Source: Neopestalotiopsis rosae (Eukaryota; Ascomycota; Sordariomycetes; Amphisphaeriales; Sporocadaceae). Taken from it: a stretch of 64,000 nt of DNA. The stretch is taken from contig JALGAS010000007.1 of NCBI GenBank assembly GCA_023078685.1, forward strand, positions 2,790,001 to 2,854,000, given 5' to 3'. Below the pieces are notes generated by a model that was not told the DNA's origin, did no database searches, and saw only the letters and a program-made list of their open reading frames with translations. The position numbers and the translations under genes are program-made. Positions 35,424 through 47,051 of the stretch are shown one piece after another; position 1 is the stretch's first letter; each line of letters begins with the position of its first letter.

Positions 35424-36323
35424 GTCAAGAGATATTAAAAGGGATGGAACTTAAGATATCGTGCAGAAATGGCCAAAGCCTGTAGCAACAAAGCTTGTAG
35501 ATAGATTTTACGCGTTGGTGGCTTGGATATATGCGAAGGAACGGCGCAGCAAATGGATTAATTTGACGTCATTGGAAAGGGATGCGAAAACAAAGAAGCG
35601 GGGCGCACAAGCATAAGCGTGCTTCTGCCTCAGCTGCTGTGCCGTTTTCAAAGCCCCAGGACAGTAACAACGTATTCGTGACTTAGACTTTCTTGTACAA
35701 ATGTTGGTTTGAAAATTAAAATAGAATTGAAAGTTGGCGATCTTGCCCGTAAAACCACAGATGCAGTTTTCTCCTCACCACGCCACCATGCCAAGTCTGT
35801 TATATCATGTTGACCAACACATTATATCATATCATTTGCATTTGCCGTGATGGCTCGGCGAGCAATCCTCGATGTGATGTTTGCGGCAATTATTCAGTAA
35901 ATCTCTGACTCCAACGATACCTATTGGACGATTGAGGATTTTTGAGCCGCAGGAAGATCGATTAAACGACCCCAGATGTGATGTCATGCGAGTTCTCGTA
36001 TACGATGTCGCTGACCTTCCTGTATACGCCAAGGGGATCTGCGGTTCCTGACAACCTGAACCCCAGAATTTGACATTCCCCAAGATAGTTCACGAGTATT
36101 TTCACTGTTTCATGACACTCTGAATAGTGTCCTTCGAAATCCTTTCGACGTACACCTTTTGATAATAGAATGCATTATGTGTTAGTTATCATATAATTCT
36201 TGAATATAAATAAGTCCCATTCTTGATGATTTTGGCTGTTCATCAAACGTCAATAGCCACTGGCATCACTACAAAGAATCACTTGAAGCCTCTAGAAACA
36301 TACTTGATTATTCACTTCCCACG
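35424..36323. other. Divergent intergenic region
   Basis: 900 bp holding the promoters of the two nucleotidyltransferase-like genes. A TATA-like TATAAA at 36205-36210 lies about 115 bp before the right-hand start codon. Confidence 0.5.
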
Positions 36324-37294
36324 ATGAGATTCGCATCTTTCTTCATCGCTGTCAGCCTTGCGCAATCGGCACTAGGCGCCGTTTTGCCTATTGGTGACGA
36401 CAAACGAGCCGTGGCCTTCGGCAACGCAGATGAGTCTCTGACGCTTGTAAGTTTGCAAAGAAACCCATTTATGTTTTCTATCTATTTACAAATTTGACTA
36501 CAGACAGGAGCTGCACTTCACCGTCGGGGAGACGAATACAGCATTGATGAGTTAGATGATCTTGAAATAGAGGCGGAGGAAGCCTCTAAAGACGAGATTT
36601 ACAAGGGTATTGACTATCTTGTAAAAGTTCTCGGAGATAAGTCTATCGACTACGGTCTCATGGGTGGAATTGCAATGCAGCTATTCGGCATGGATGACCG
36701 TGATACCCACGATGCCGACATGGCTATTAGTGTCAACTCCGCAGACTTGCTTGACGCAGTTCAGGACGACCCAAAGTATACAACCCATCCTACTATTTGC
36801 CGCGCCAGCACGATGCTGACTCTTCTCATCTAGTATTCGCCGCCCGGGCAGACTCATGGCTGCATCTGGCACTGCCCGCCTATTTATTAAGGTCGATGAC
36901 CAGCAAGTCGGCATAGATGTTTTTGTTTCAGGTGAGTCTGACCAGAAAGATCAGTTGTCTTACCCAATCATATCTAATGCCTGTTTTCTGTACTTTAGGA
37001 GGCGACCAAACGCCCTCTCTGGACACCGAGACTATTGACAACTACAAAGTCGTTAAGGCCGGCGCGATTGCGAAATCCAAGTTCAAGAGATTGGAAAACA
37101 ATGATATCACTGACATTATGTGGCTGATTAACAACAAGAATGATGAGGTCAAGGCAATCGCCGATGATGTCGATGAAGACCAGAGGCTCGATTTTGCAGA
37201 AAGGGTTGAAGAGGTTGTCGATGATATCGATGATGATCAGAGGGAGCTCATCGCGGAGACGCTGAAAATCGACGAGGACGAGATTGATGACTAG
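36324..37294 (+). CDS. Secreted nucleotidyltransferase-like protein
   Basis: Four exons (36324-36446, 36504-36775, 36834-36931, 36999-37294), 262 aa, GT-AG introns of 57-67 bp. The N-terminus MRFASFFIAVSLAQSALGAV is a clear signal peptide. The central part carries the signature of nucleotidyltransferase-superfamily proteins (MNT/AbiEii-like): YGLMGGIAMQLFGM, then RDTHDADMAI with the Asp-x-Asp pair, then RLMAASGTARLFIK with VDDQQVGIDVFVSG as the third-acid strand. The C-terminal 80 residues are rich in Asp and Glu and end in DEDEIDD. A secreted protein of this fold is unusual because the substrate NTP is intracellular; it might act inside a host or neighbour. Enzyme activity is inference from motif. 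Confidence 0.75.
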
Positions 37295-38206
37295 AGTAGA
37301 GGCGGGAATCGTCACAGAGGACTTTATGTACTTTTATTATGTTGGGTGAGGATCAGTGGTAGGTGGTCGTTGCGTTTGGGTATGCGTTTCATTTTAGCAT
37401 TTCTTTTGCGATTGCGCCTGTTTTTCAGCACTTCATGCAGCTGCAATAGACATTCTTTTCAATTTTGTCTTCTCTGACATGGTAGATTCTATTGTATTAT
37501 CCAAGTCCTAGTTTCCACAGGTCGCGTGCTAAATCTGATACAACCAGCCAACCCTCCGAAGTCCCGAATCATTTATACCCATTTATGACTTATTACCTAA
37601 CACTTATCGTCCAATAAGATGGTATGCCATGCACTGAATATGGAGTGTCAGAGCCATTGGTATGACCTGTACCTAACAAACGAGGCGAGTGAGCAGTGCT
37701 CCACCGCAAGTTCCCTTTCTCCTCCTGTGTTATTTCGAGATTGTTTCTTTTTCTCTTCTCCATTTCAGATAAAAAATATTGCGATAGACAATCATGTTGA
37801 ATTGATAGAATTTAAACCCGTTCGCCGACATGGTGAGCATTCTCACCGGCCTATCATCTGCAGGTGGCTGTCACATTGAGCTTGCCCATAGATACAGTAT
37901 AATCATATTATATCAATAACGTCAGATGTCTATTTAAGGCGTGGAGCCAATATTTCGTAAGTCTTTCACCTTTGTACCGGTGCATGTAAGTTTGAGTGTT
38001 CAGTTATCTATAGCCTAGGAAAAACAAAGGAACCCCAAGCCCCTCCATGATCTGCATCATACCTCTTCCGCTATCCTGACGACCAAAATCTCAACAATTG
38101 TTCTTCTTTTCCGGTAGTAGCGCATTAACATCAACCATATTGCTTGTTTGTCTGCTGAGTTCGGAAATCAAACTTTGAACAATTCGATTAAGGAATGTAG
38201 AGGACT
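37295..38206. other. Tail-to-tail intergenic region
   Basis: About 910 bp between convergent genes; only short open frames, none supported. Confidence 0.5.
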
Positions 38207-38824
38207 TTATAGAAGAAAGGGAAGAATGAGACTGCTCATAAAAGTAGCGCCAAAGAACAACATGGTAGATGACGGCATGGTTGTGCCAGTAGCACCAGCG
38301 TTGGGGGTCGGGGTGCTGGTCGCAGAGGTAGCTGTCATGGTGCTCGTATCAGTTGCAGTCGGGGTTCCAGAGGTGCGCGTGCTAATGCCTGTGCCAGAAG
38401 GGGTCGATGTAGCAGTCACTACCGCCATTGCCGAAGTGTAGAATGCTTCAGCGTTGCTCAGAAGGCTGGAAGCCTCGGCAGAGTCTTCGCCTGTCATTGT
38501 TGCAACTTTGTCGCTGGCTTTAGAGATCTGGGAAGAGAGATCCCCAAGTACCGAGGTGTACAGGTCTTTGACTGAGGATGCAATCTCTCCTGTTGCCGAT
38601 GCGAAATCATCTGCAACAGAGTCGACTTTGCTCTCGACCGCGCTGATCGCATACTCGATGCCGGAGAGGATGAGACCACGGCGCATGGCACCATCGGACG
38701 AGCTGTCAAGATGATAAGGAGCAAGTGGGGCTGGAGTTGTAATCGCTTTCGGAACCAAAATTGGTTCTGAGGTAGCCAGTACCAGGCCCGACAAAGTGAG
38801 AATAGTGCCAGTAATGATCTTCAT
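38207..38824 (-). CDS. Secreted Ser/Thr-rich, probably GPI-anchored protein
   Basis: Single exon, 205 aa from ATG 38824; a further upstream in-frame ATG would place an extra 36 residues before the signal peptide and is not preferred. Signal peptide MKIITGTILTLSGLVLATS. The middle (about 50-125) is helical with SGIEYAISAVESKVDSVADD and DLSSQISKASDKVATM, compatible with a short coiled coil. Residues about 130-185 are a Ser/Thr/Pro/Ala stalk. The C-terminal MLFFGATFMSSLILPFLL is a hydrophobic tail as needed for GPI attachment. It is likely a cell-surface protein; no enzymatic domain is seen. A TATATA sequence near 38868-38874 lies about 45 bp upstream of the ATG. Confidence 0.8.
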   Translation of the reverse strand: MKIITGTILTLSGLVLATSEPILVPKAITTPAPLAPYHLDSSSDGAMRRGLILSGIEYAISAVESKVDSVADDFASATGEIASSVKDLYTSVLGDLSSQISKASDKVATMTGEDSAEASSLLSNAEAFYTSAMAVVTATSTPSGTGISTRTSGTPTATDTSTMTATSATSTPTPNAGATGTTMPSSTMLFFGATFMSSLILPFLL

Positions 38825-40015
38825 TGTAATGGTAAATAAACTCTGCGTGTGAATAGAGACAATGATTATATATAAGACGTGAAGAATTTCAATAGTCAGA
38901 ATATTATGATGAGTCCATTCTTCTCGATACACTGGCTTTCGAGACCACTTATATACTCGCAGACTTCACTTCATCTGTATAGAAGCTCATTCCCAGACGG
39001 CAGACCCCAAATCTGTTATTTCGGGTCAAGAACGATGAAAGTGCAAATTCCACTGTTATTACTGATTGGTGGATTCAACACGACGTCTAGGCTGTGCTGC
39101 TCTTCCTTTGACGGCGACGCTATACATGAGAGGAATCTCCTGACCAGTTGCACGAGGCTGAGATCCCTTATCGGATGCGCTATGATCCTGCAGTAACGTT
39201 GCAATGTTTGTGCACCAGGTATGAGATACGAATATACAAGCTACCTTCACTTTCCTCTCTCGATGGATTCAAGCCGAGACCTTGCCTGTGGTAAGTCCGA
39301 ACATCAATTGGCATTGATGCCGAGTATAACGATCTGTGAGCAGTACCGACTAGATCAATTGTCAGACGCCTGCCTTCTATCATGGCTACCATATCTGGTG
39401 AACGCTATAAATAGCACCAAATCAAACGAGGCTGAGATCTTTAGTACTAAAAGGTTTTATGCATGAAACCCTTCTTACTATCAGGTCGATTACAAACATA
39501 GTCTGTGAAACGGTGGTTCCAATCCACGAAAAGAATACTATAAGCAGCGTTGTGTCAGAAATGTAGTATTATTAATTCGGCATGGAAAATGACAAATCGG
39601 TGCATCTTAGAATAATGAGGCTGAGAACCTTCTTTATCGATTCTCCCGAGGGCCACGAGTCAAGGTAGCATCGAGCCCCTTTTGATCCTCATCCCCCAAG
39701 GGCCCCCAAAGGCGTAAGGCAGCTTCAGCCTTACATTGCTGCACCTCTGTCGCAAAGTACTACCAGGATAAGCAGGATACAAATAAATTAGGCAGGGGTG
39801 ATTTATTGACTGCAGGAAACCTTTTAGCGTCGTCAGCAGATTCCTTCAAAAGGTTTCTTCATGCTCGACAGACAACTCAGCCTCACCTAAACCTGCTAAA
39901 ATGTCGTGTACATATCTTTGAAAATACGATTCAGTTTAATAACTGAGATTAACCCCAAGAGTCCAGATCTGTCTCCGGATCACCCTGTATTTCCGCACTG
40001 GCCGATCGGCACATC
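38825..40015. other. Divergent intergenic region
   Basis: About 1.2 kb between the GPI-type gene and the Clr5 gene; no gene, RNA or repeat recognised. Confidence 0.5.
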
Positions 40016-41402
40016 ATGTTGAGACAATACTCTGGGCAGGAGTGGGAGGAGGTCAGACCAATCATCGAGCGTCTATACGTGCACCAGCTTCGACCACTTT
40101 CTTCAGTAATACAGGTGATGCGCGATGAACATCAGTTTCAAGCTACGTGAGTGTTGCATGCGCCTTAATGGTGTTGGGGACCCACAGGGAGGACCCCGAA
40201 GTTCCACGGCGAAATCTAACTTTGTGCACAGTGTTGCCATGTATAAGCGCTGGCTCCGAGCTTGGGGAATACACAAAAATGCGCGGCCTCGAACTCGATT
40301 GCTTGGGGGTACGAATCATTCGCAACGCCATGAAGTCAACCGCTACCTGCCTCAGAACGACGCAGATGAGGCTCTGCATACGCTGCTGGACATCTTGAAC
40401 CCATGGATCGCTCAGACAGGCATTTCCCAGCATATTGAATCTCGTGTACTTTGCCCCGCCCGCGCCGGCTATATCTATGATCCCTTTGCTCGCAGTGTTG
40501 CAAGGGCATCGTTCGCTTTCGAATCAGGCGACGTCGAACTGGGTGGAGTTCTGATCCGGAGAGCCTTTGTTGATATGGAAAGCACATTGAATCCCATGCT
40601 ACGGTCCATATTCACGCTGCACAGCTTGTTTTTCTCACTAGCATTGTTGAATATGGCAGGTCTCTTCGATATCTCAAGGTTCCTGATTTCGCACGCGACA
40701 AGGATGGTCGCGGCACGTGCGCGTGGTCCTGGTTATACTGATAGTAGCGAGACTCAAAAACGCTGCTACCCGGCGGAGCTGAGCCAAGAAGGGCTTCAAC
40801 ACACCTTCAATGGTCGGAGTATCGATCATCCATTTCCTCGGATCATGAATCACTTACAGACCCTGGTACTTGCATCTGACGACAACGCCATGAGGGAGAC
40901 GGTCTTGCTGGCCTGGTCAGCATATTACAAAATTGTCCGTCTGGCAATAGAGACATCGATCACACAGTGTGCGCACAAAGAGTACTCGAATCCGGTATCG
41001 GGAAGTCACAGATGCCCTCATTTTACTAACTCTGAGGGAATTCCTTGGATTGAAATGATTCAGCCCGCTCTGCATTTTCTTGACAAGTTACAGGATTATG
41101 CACAGACTAAAGGGCACAATGATCTTGTACATTTAACTCAAGACGGACTTCTTTCTCTGAAGTCTTTTGTTGAACGCGAAAACTCTGAAATTGAGGATTC
41201 AGAACAAATCCAACCGACCAGAAAAGGTGCAGTGGGTTGGAATATGAGCCTGGAGATAGGTGTCTATTATCAGAGAAGAGACGTCGGCAGTGTCATTAGG
41301 AATGCTAGTCATATAGTCCCAAATAGCATGGGTCACCAGTGGGAATGTGCGGTTCCCGAGGATCGTATTGGGTTGCAAATCCCACATAAGAACGTGGGAT
41401 GA
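40016..41402 (+). CDS. Clr5-domain protein
   Basis: Two exons (40016-40146 and 40232-41402; intron 85 bp), 433 aa. The Clr5 domain spans the intron: SGQEWEEVRPIIERLYVHQL, then SSVIQVMRDEHQFQAT, then MYKRWLRAWGIHKN. This helical domain occurs at the N-terminus of many filamentous-fungal proteins and is named after the fission-yeast silencing factor Clr5. The remainder (about 70-433) is helical with RASFAFESGDVELGGVLIRR and HSLFFSLALLNMAGLF and has TPR-like character but no named domain. It is probably nuclear with a regulatory role, inferred from the domain name only. The second exon is open upstream into the intron, but the Clr5 domain is only complete when the first exon is joined. Confidence 0.85.
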
Positions 41403-42465
41403 GTTATGGAGGCAGCCTCCATAGTGTAGATTGAGACTCTACAGCTTTGCGAACAAGGTTTAATGAAGAAGCACTGGATCATCTTTCCAGTATAGACTCG
41501 TATCTGGCCTCCATTGTGTGTCCCCACAGTTTTCCACGAGACTGCGGCCTCTTCCAGCTCCCCACCACCAGGGACCATTCGGCACACTACAGCTATTCCA
41601 GGCATGTGTGAAGCAAATGGATCTAGTCCATTCTAGCATCAGAATGAGTGATATAAATCGCGAAGTATTCCACTGACCTGCACAGCCCGGGATGCTTGCC
41701 AAGAGATACGAATTATACGGATAATGTGCCAGTTGCCAGCTGATGGTGCAGCTGCAGCTGCGGCCACATTATTCTATGCTCCTCTGACTGCATAAGTTAT
41801 TTTTGTCCTTATTGTGCAAATATCAACTCGCAGCATGGTCGACGGGAGCTGCCGAAGCTTGCTTGGGTATGGACTTGGGTCGCTTGGCCGCTTTCGCTGC
41901 GGCCATACCAATGGTGGGTTGGGACTGCACTTAGTTCGTCGACATCAGCTCGATGCATCCCTATCCCTGTCCCGCAGCATACGCTCCATGGCTCTTTCAA
42001 TCTTTTCAAGCCAATCAAGTCGTTAAATTCTGGCGTATATTCCACGAGTTTATGGAATTCTTGATCGGCCACGAGAGACTGTATGAACGCAACCTCTTGA
42101 TGATCCAAAAAGGCGCAAAATCTTCCGAGCCCGGAGTATGCAGGCAGAGAATGTAGTCGTTTGACCGGGTGTCGAGCATGACAGTATGGGTGGTCGATGC
42201 TATAGTGTTGCAATCGGAGTTCGACGGCTACTGTACTGAAATCAATGTCTGCCTCCAAGCTGCATAATTGGGCACGCGCTACACGCGCCGAGCGCCAAGT
42301 TGGGAAAAGAAAAGTACTGCAAGCGAAGCGGGGATAAGCGAGGATTCTTAGGCAGCATTTCCGTACGACCCATTCCATAAACATGTGACTACCTTAATTT
42401 TTTGTTTTCCATTCGATAGAGCCCTGGGGGAGTTCTCATCATTTCTAGACAGGATACCAATGATC
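41403..42465. other. Intergenic region, one doubtful frame
   Basis: About 1.06 kb. A 191-codon minus-strand frame at 41809-42384 has no recognisable family and an odd composition; it might be a gene fragment but is not called. Confidence 0.45.
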
Positions 42466-44055
42466 ATGGCGCTTTCAAGAATATTGGTTAACTTCGCAGT
42501 TTTATTGTTTCTTGGGTCCTGCGCATCATCATATCTATCCACTACGCATGTGGTAGAAGAGCCATTCCTCCCAAGCATCGAAGCGGCCACCAAACATGGG
42601 CCTCAAATCTTCAATACGGTCCACGATGCCATGCGCCAGTTTGGATCATCGATACACCACAATGGCATGAGCTTTTTCCAGGTTACCATGCCCATGGGCG
42701 CCCTCTTTTATCACGGCAGCAACAGCATGGACGTACCCGAGCAGCTAGAGTGGTTGGCTTTCGAGATTGAACACGCCGAGCATTTCGCTCGTAAGCAGAC
42801 AAAACGGCAAGATAATTTGTCCATCGACGCCGAACAAAAGCCATTTCAAATTCGCCCACAATATGCCGATCCTATGGCATCTAAATTCAGGACATCTCGA
42901 GATCGAGGCAGATGCTGGGACACCTTCAACCCTGACGACTGCGAGTTTACCGCTGGGTATCTCCACATGTATCAAGCCACACGTCCGCTCAATCTACTAT
43001 ATCTCGACGGAATGGCCGCCGCCAAGTCCAGCATGGGGACGAATGATGCTGAAGACTTTGTCATCGTCGCGAACAGGACCCGCAGTTTCAAAGAAGACAT
43101 GGCGCGCTCTATTGATCTCTGTGCATGGGGTGAAACCTGGAAAATCGATGGCTTTATACGCATGGAACCAGGCTTCGAGGTGGTATATTGCAACTTTCGC
43201 GATGGTGCGCTACGCCAAACATCGGTTAAGAAGCGGCCCGAGGTCTCGGTGCCCGATCTCATGTACGACAGATTTGAATGGATACGTGCCGCGTCGCAGA
43301 GATATCACGGCTTCGGCGCCGGTCGCATGGCCTTGGATTACTCGTCCATGGTATCGGCATTCTTCTTTCCCCTGAACCTCACCAACCCCAACACTACGCG
43401 GCCTGAGCTTCCGAGATTATTAAGCGCGACTGATGCACAGCTGGCAGCGATCAAGGCTCACGTCGAAAGCAAAACACCGGCTGGGAGAAGACAAGAACCA
43501 TTAAAACAGGGCGCTACGGACTGGCAGGGGGTCACTGATATGATCGTGACACGTTACGCAGATGTCCTCCAACTGGCAGCCGAGTACGCGACTATTGAGG
43601 AGATGAAGAGATTTCTGAATCACTTGCTGAACGCGTATATAGATTACGGACAAGACCGAGTTGATTTCAAACAGGCAGAGTGGAATTGTGCGAGACATTA
43701 CCTTTTGGGAGCTATAACCATAACGTTCGAAGAGAAGCTGATTTATGCTGGGATCCTGGCTACGACCCAGCTAATTTGTGGAACATTGTTTCAGGCTCTC
43801 AAGATAGTCCAGAGCTCAGATCAAGATGATAATCATACCTCTTTGACCGAGACGCTATCCCTAGTTCGTGGGCTGATGGATACTCTGCGCTGGTCGAAAT
43901 GGAAGGAATGTCGGCCATGTGCTTCTCACGAGATATGCTACGTCGCCATGTGGCCGTATGGGGATACCGAGGATCATTTTATTCCGTCTTGTCAAAATGC
44001 GTCTTCGATATTCGAGAGGGATTCGTACTGGATGTGGGAATGGGAGGGTGATTGA
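42466..44055 (+). CDS. Secreted uncharacterised fungal protein
   Basis: Intronless, 529 aa from ATG 42466 (another ATG lies two codons upstream). The N-terminus MALSRILVNFAVLLFLGSCA is a signal peptide or anchor. The body matches an uncharacterised ascomycete family. Recognisable blocks are HDAMRQFGSSIHHNGMSFF, VTMPMGALFYHGSNS, PEQLEWLAFEIEHAEHFA, GYLHMYQATRPLNLLYLDG and, near the C-terminus, ECRPCASHEICYVAMWPYGD. The His/Tyr-rich block and conserved Glu residues suggest an enzyme-like fold. The family sits in secreted or vacuolar protein sets, but no activity is known. N-glycosylation sequons (NLTNPNTT, NHTS) fit passage through the ER. Confidence 0.78.
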   Translation: MALSRILVNFAVLLFLGSCASSYLSTTHVVEEPFLPSIEAATKHGPQIFNTVHDAMRQFGSSIHHNGMSFFQVTMPMGALFYHGSNSMDVPEQLEWLAFEIEHAEHFARKQTKRQDNLSIDAEQKPFQIRPQYADPMASKFRTSRDRGRCWDTFNPDDCEFTAGYLHMYQATRPLNLLYLDGMAAAKSSMGTNDAEDFVIVANRTRSFKEDMARSIDLCAWGETWKIDGFIRMEPGFEVVYCNFRDGALRQTSVKKRPEVSVPDLMYDRFEWIRAASQRYHGFGAGRMALDYSSMVSAFFFPLNLTNPNTTRPELPRLLSATDAQLAAIKAHVESKTPAGRRQEPLKQGATDWQGVTDMIVTRYADVLQLAAEYATIEEMKRFLNHLLNAYIDYGQDRVDFKQAEWNCARHYLLGAITITFEEKLIYAGILATTQLICGTLFQALKIVQSSDQDDNHTSLTETLSLVRGLMDTLRWSKWKECRPCASHEICYVAMWPYGDTEDHFIPSCQNASSIFERDSYWMWEWEGD

Positions 44056-45053
44056 TAGAAGTGGGAGCTCTAGCAGATTCTGTTTGCTTTCTGCATTATT
44101 CGCTTACATAGTGTTTTATCAAACGGGAGAGGCTCAGTAAATAGAATTGCTTTGGGTATATCACTGTGACAATTCTATTGACAACCATTCTCGGTGCCAC
44201 TGAATCACAATATACTCCAGATACGGCAGATTGGACAGGGATCCACCTTTCCGCGGCACCTACTCACGTTGCGTAGGTATCATATTTCAAAGACAAAGAG
44301 ATAATCTGTATCGAATGAGACAACATGAATCTGATTATATGGCTATGCGCAAGGAAAGGAACAAATCAGAACAGCAAGGCCATTCAGTTTATTGAGCGTC
44401 TCTGATCCTGCTCATTGTCTTTCCGAAGTGATTCAATAAATGGGCCACTTGAAGGCTTCCCGAGAAATACGAAATATGCGAATAATATGATATTATAAAG
44501 CTTAGTAAACAGCCACCTGCCACCGACTATTGATCTTATTGCGTCTTGTGATTGATCTGAGAGAAGACCAAATTTCCGAAGCTTGGCATATGGGACATAA
44601 ATATTGGAAGTAGTGTTGAAATTACCGGTCTGATTGGCTCCCGCATCCATATCCTCCACTGCTCTTTGAGGGGTCCAGCATAGTTGCAGCCTCTCTTTTT
44701 AGCCGGACACTCATTATCTACTGACGCTTTTACCCCATTCGTGGGGGATCTCAGCCCTGTCGCAATGAGTGCGACACGCCACTAGTTACATCGCGTATCG
44801 AGCCTACGACGAATCGAGGCTTGATGCTACCTCTGCTATTCAATTTTCGGGAAGAAAGACGAGAAGCCATGTCTGATTTAGGCTTGGAATCAGTATTCGG
44901 CAAGGTGGCGTCCAACCTTCTTGGTTTGGAACGGAATGATCCTTTCCTTCATGGCCATGAGATTACTCTATAAATGGCAACGAGTTATGTCTGGGGAAGA
45001 CGATCTACACTGCACCGGCCGAATTGTGCATTCAGCCGCCTTTCTTGAGCAAA
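44056..45053. other. Intergenic region upstream of GH30 gene
   Basis: About 1 kb. A 91-codon minus-strand frame at 44384-44659 contains one hydrophobic segment but no family resemblance and is not called. Confidence 0.5.
44969..44975 (+). promoter_or_regulatory. TATA-like box of GH30 gene
   Basis: TATAAAT 79 bp before the likely start codon at 45054, a plausible core promoter position. Inferred only. Confidence 0.4.
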
Positions 45054-46709
45054 ATGGTCATGGTACTCTTCAAAGGCTTTGTGCTTTCGAGCTTTGCTGC
45101 CTCATTGGTAGCGGCTCAAACCGCCATCACCATTGACACGTCGACAACCTACCAGACAATTGACGGATTCGGTTTCTCTCAAGCATTTGGACGCGCAACT
45201 GAATTCAAGAATGCCCCAGCAGCAACTCAAAAGACGGCCCTTGATTACCTTTTCAGCACCAGTACTGGAGCTGGCTTTTCCATTATTCGCAATCGCATAG
45301 GATCGGGTGGCTCCGGTGATAGTATTGAGCCTACCAGTCCAGGGTCTGCGTCAAGCACGCCAAGTTATGTCTGGGATGGCAACGACTCGGGACAGTTTTG
45401 GTTTACGCAGCAGGCCATTAGCTATGGCGTGAAGACCATTTATGCAGATGCATGGAGTGCACCTGGTTTCATGAAGACCAGTGGCAGTGATACCACGGTT
45501 GGGTTCGTCTGCTCATCGCCTGACCTCTTTCAATGAACAATATTCTAACGCGAACTCCATAGCTACCTCTGCGGTACCACTGGACACACCTGCAGTACAG
45601 GCGACTGGAAACAGGCATATGCCAACTTCTTGGTGCAATATGTCAAGTATTACGCAACCCAGGGCATTACAGTGACGCACGTTGGCCCCTTAAACGAACC
45701 AGACTGGACGGTATCATATTCCCAGATGCAGATTTCCACTGATGCTCACGAGGCAATCGAGTTTCTTCCCATCTTATACAACACGGTCAAGAGTGCCGGA
45801 CTGTCCACCAAGGTCGTTTGTTGCGATTTCTTGGGCTGGAACAATGCCGCCACTTATGCAACCAAGCTCGTCAATGGAGGCGCGACTGGATACATGGACA
45901 TTCTCTCGTCGCACGCCTACTCGGGCGACGCCACCAGCCCCATCACGGCCACGTCTCTGCCCAAGTGGAACACCGAGGCCGGACCCAGCAGCGCCTTCAC
46001 CACGACGTGGTACAGCAGCGGCGCCGACAACGAGGGCTTCACCTGGGCGACAAAGCTGGCCAACGCCATGGTCAACGCGCAGCTGTCGGCCTACCTCTTT
46101 TGGGAAGGGTTCGAGATCCAGGAGACGCAGTCGGCGTCGCACCTGGTCGACGCGACCGACGGCACCAATCCGGTGCCTTCGGGCATATTCTGGGCCTTTG
46201 CCATGTGGTCCCGGCACATTCGACCGGGCGCGGTGCGCGTCGGCGCGTCAGGCACTCTGAGCGGCACCACCATTGGCGCGTTCAAGAACACGGACGGCAG
46301 TGTCGTGGTCGTGCTGACCAATTCGGGCAGCAGCGCACAGAGCGCCGCTCTCGGCTTCTCTGGCTTCACCCCGACGGCGGCGAGCGCCTGGCAGACGAGC
46401 CAGGGCACCACCTTTGCGAGTACCACGGCCAGCCTGTCCGGGGGCAAGGTGACGATCAGCGTGCCCGCCCACGGTGTGGTCACGGTCAAGCTGACGGGTG
46501 GTGCATCCTCCGGAGGAACCACGACGACCAATGCTGGAACCACAGTGTCGACCAGTACGGTTCAGGCCACTACCACGTCGGGAGGTGGCTCTAGCTGCTC
46601 TGTAGCCAAGTACGGCCAGTGTGGTGGCAGCGGATACAGTGGGTGCACAGCGTGCGCTAGCGGCAGCACTTGCACTAAAAGCAACGACTATTATAGCCAG
46701 TGCCTTTGA
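45054..46709 (+). CDS. GH30 endo-glycanase with C-terminal CBM1
   Basis: Two exons (45054-45502 and 45563-46709; intron 60 bp), 531 aa. Signal peptide ending near ASLVAA. The GH30 (clan A) barrel shows [15 protein letters not shown] at the N-terminus, [20 protein letters not shown], the acid/base motif GPLNEPDW and the nucleophile motif WNTEAGPS. The C-terminal beta-domain follows ([21 protein letters not shown]). A Ser/Thr-rich linker leads to a fungal cellulose-binding module (CBM1): [15 protein letters not shown], ending YYSQCL. Fungal GH30 enzymes hydrolyse glucuronoxylan/xylan or beta-1,6-glucan/galactan; the subfamily cannot be fixed here. CBM1 points to plant cell-wall targets. Codons become very GC-rich in the second exon. 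Confidence 0.92.
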
Positions 46710-47051
46710 GAGTTGAGGTCTTGATGAATTCTTACTGGAAATAACCTTGGTACAATTGTACAATCAGTGCAAGACGTCTCAATAGAAATCTATCATGGCC
46801 CGATATCAAAAAAGAGAATTTCAAAAATTTACAGAAACATGGTCGCAGGCGAAACCCGGAAGTATGAATTGCTCAAAGTCTAGTCGGAGTCCGACAGCTG
46901 AAATCCAGTGTGTAGTGCGTAGTCCACGGTATCTGCAAGCGCTATAGCAAACCAGCTCAATAGTACAGGAAATGATAAATTGAATACGCAAACCTAACAC
47001 AGTCAAGATTTTATGGAAAGGTGGTACAAGATGGTATATAATTCATCTCTC
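46710..47051. other. Tail-to-tail intergenic region
   Basis: About 340 bp between the GH30 and D-amino-acid oxidase stops; nothing recognised. Confidence 0.6.

Noticed and set aside
41809..42384. 191-codon minus-strand open frame
   Set aside because: No recognisable domain, low-plausibility composition and no neighbouring exon support. Kept only as a doubtful frame.
44384..44659. 91-codon minus-strand frame with one hydrophobic stretch
   Set aside because: No family resemblance, no signal or splice support.
45774..46763. Long open frames antisense and out of frame to the GH30 gene
   Set aside because: GC-rich codon bias creates shadow frames; the protein content is low-complexity Arg/Ala/Pro.
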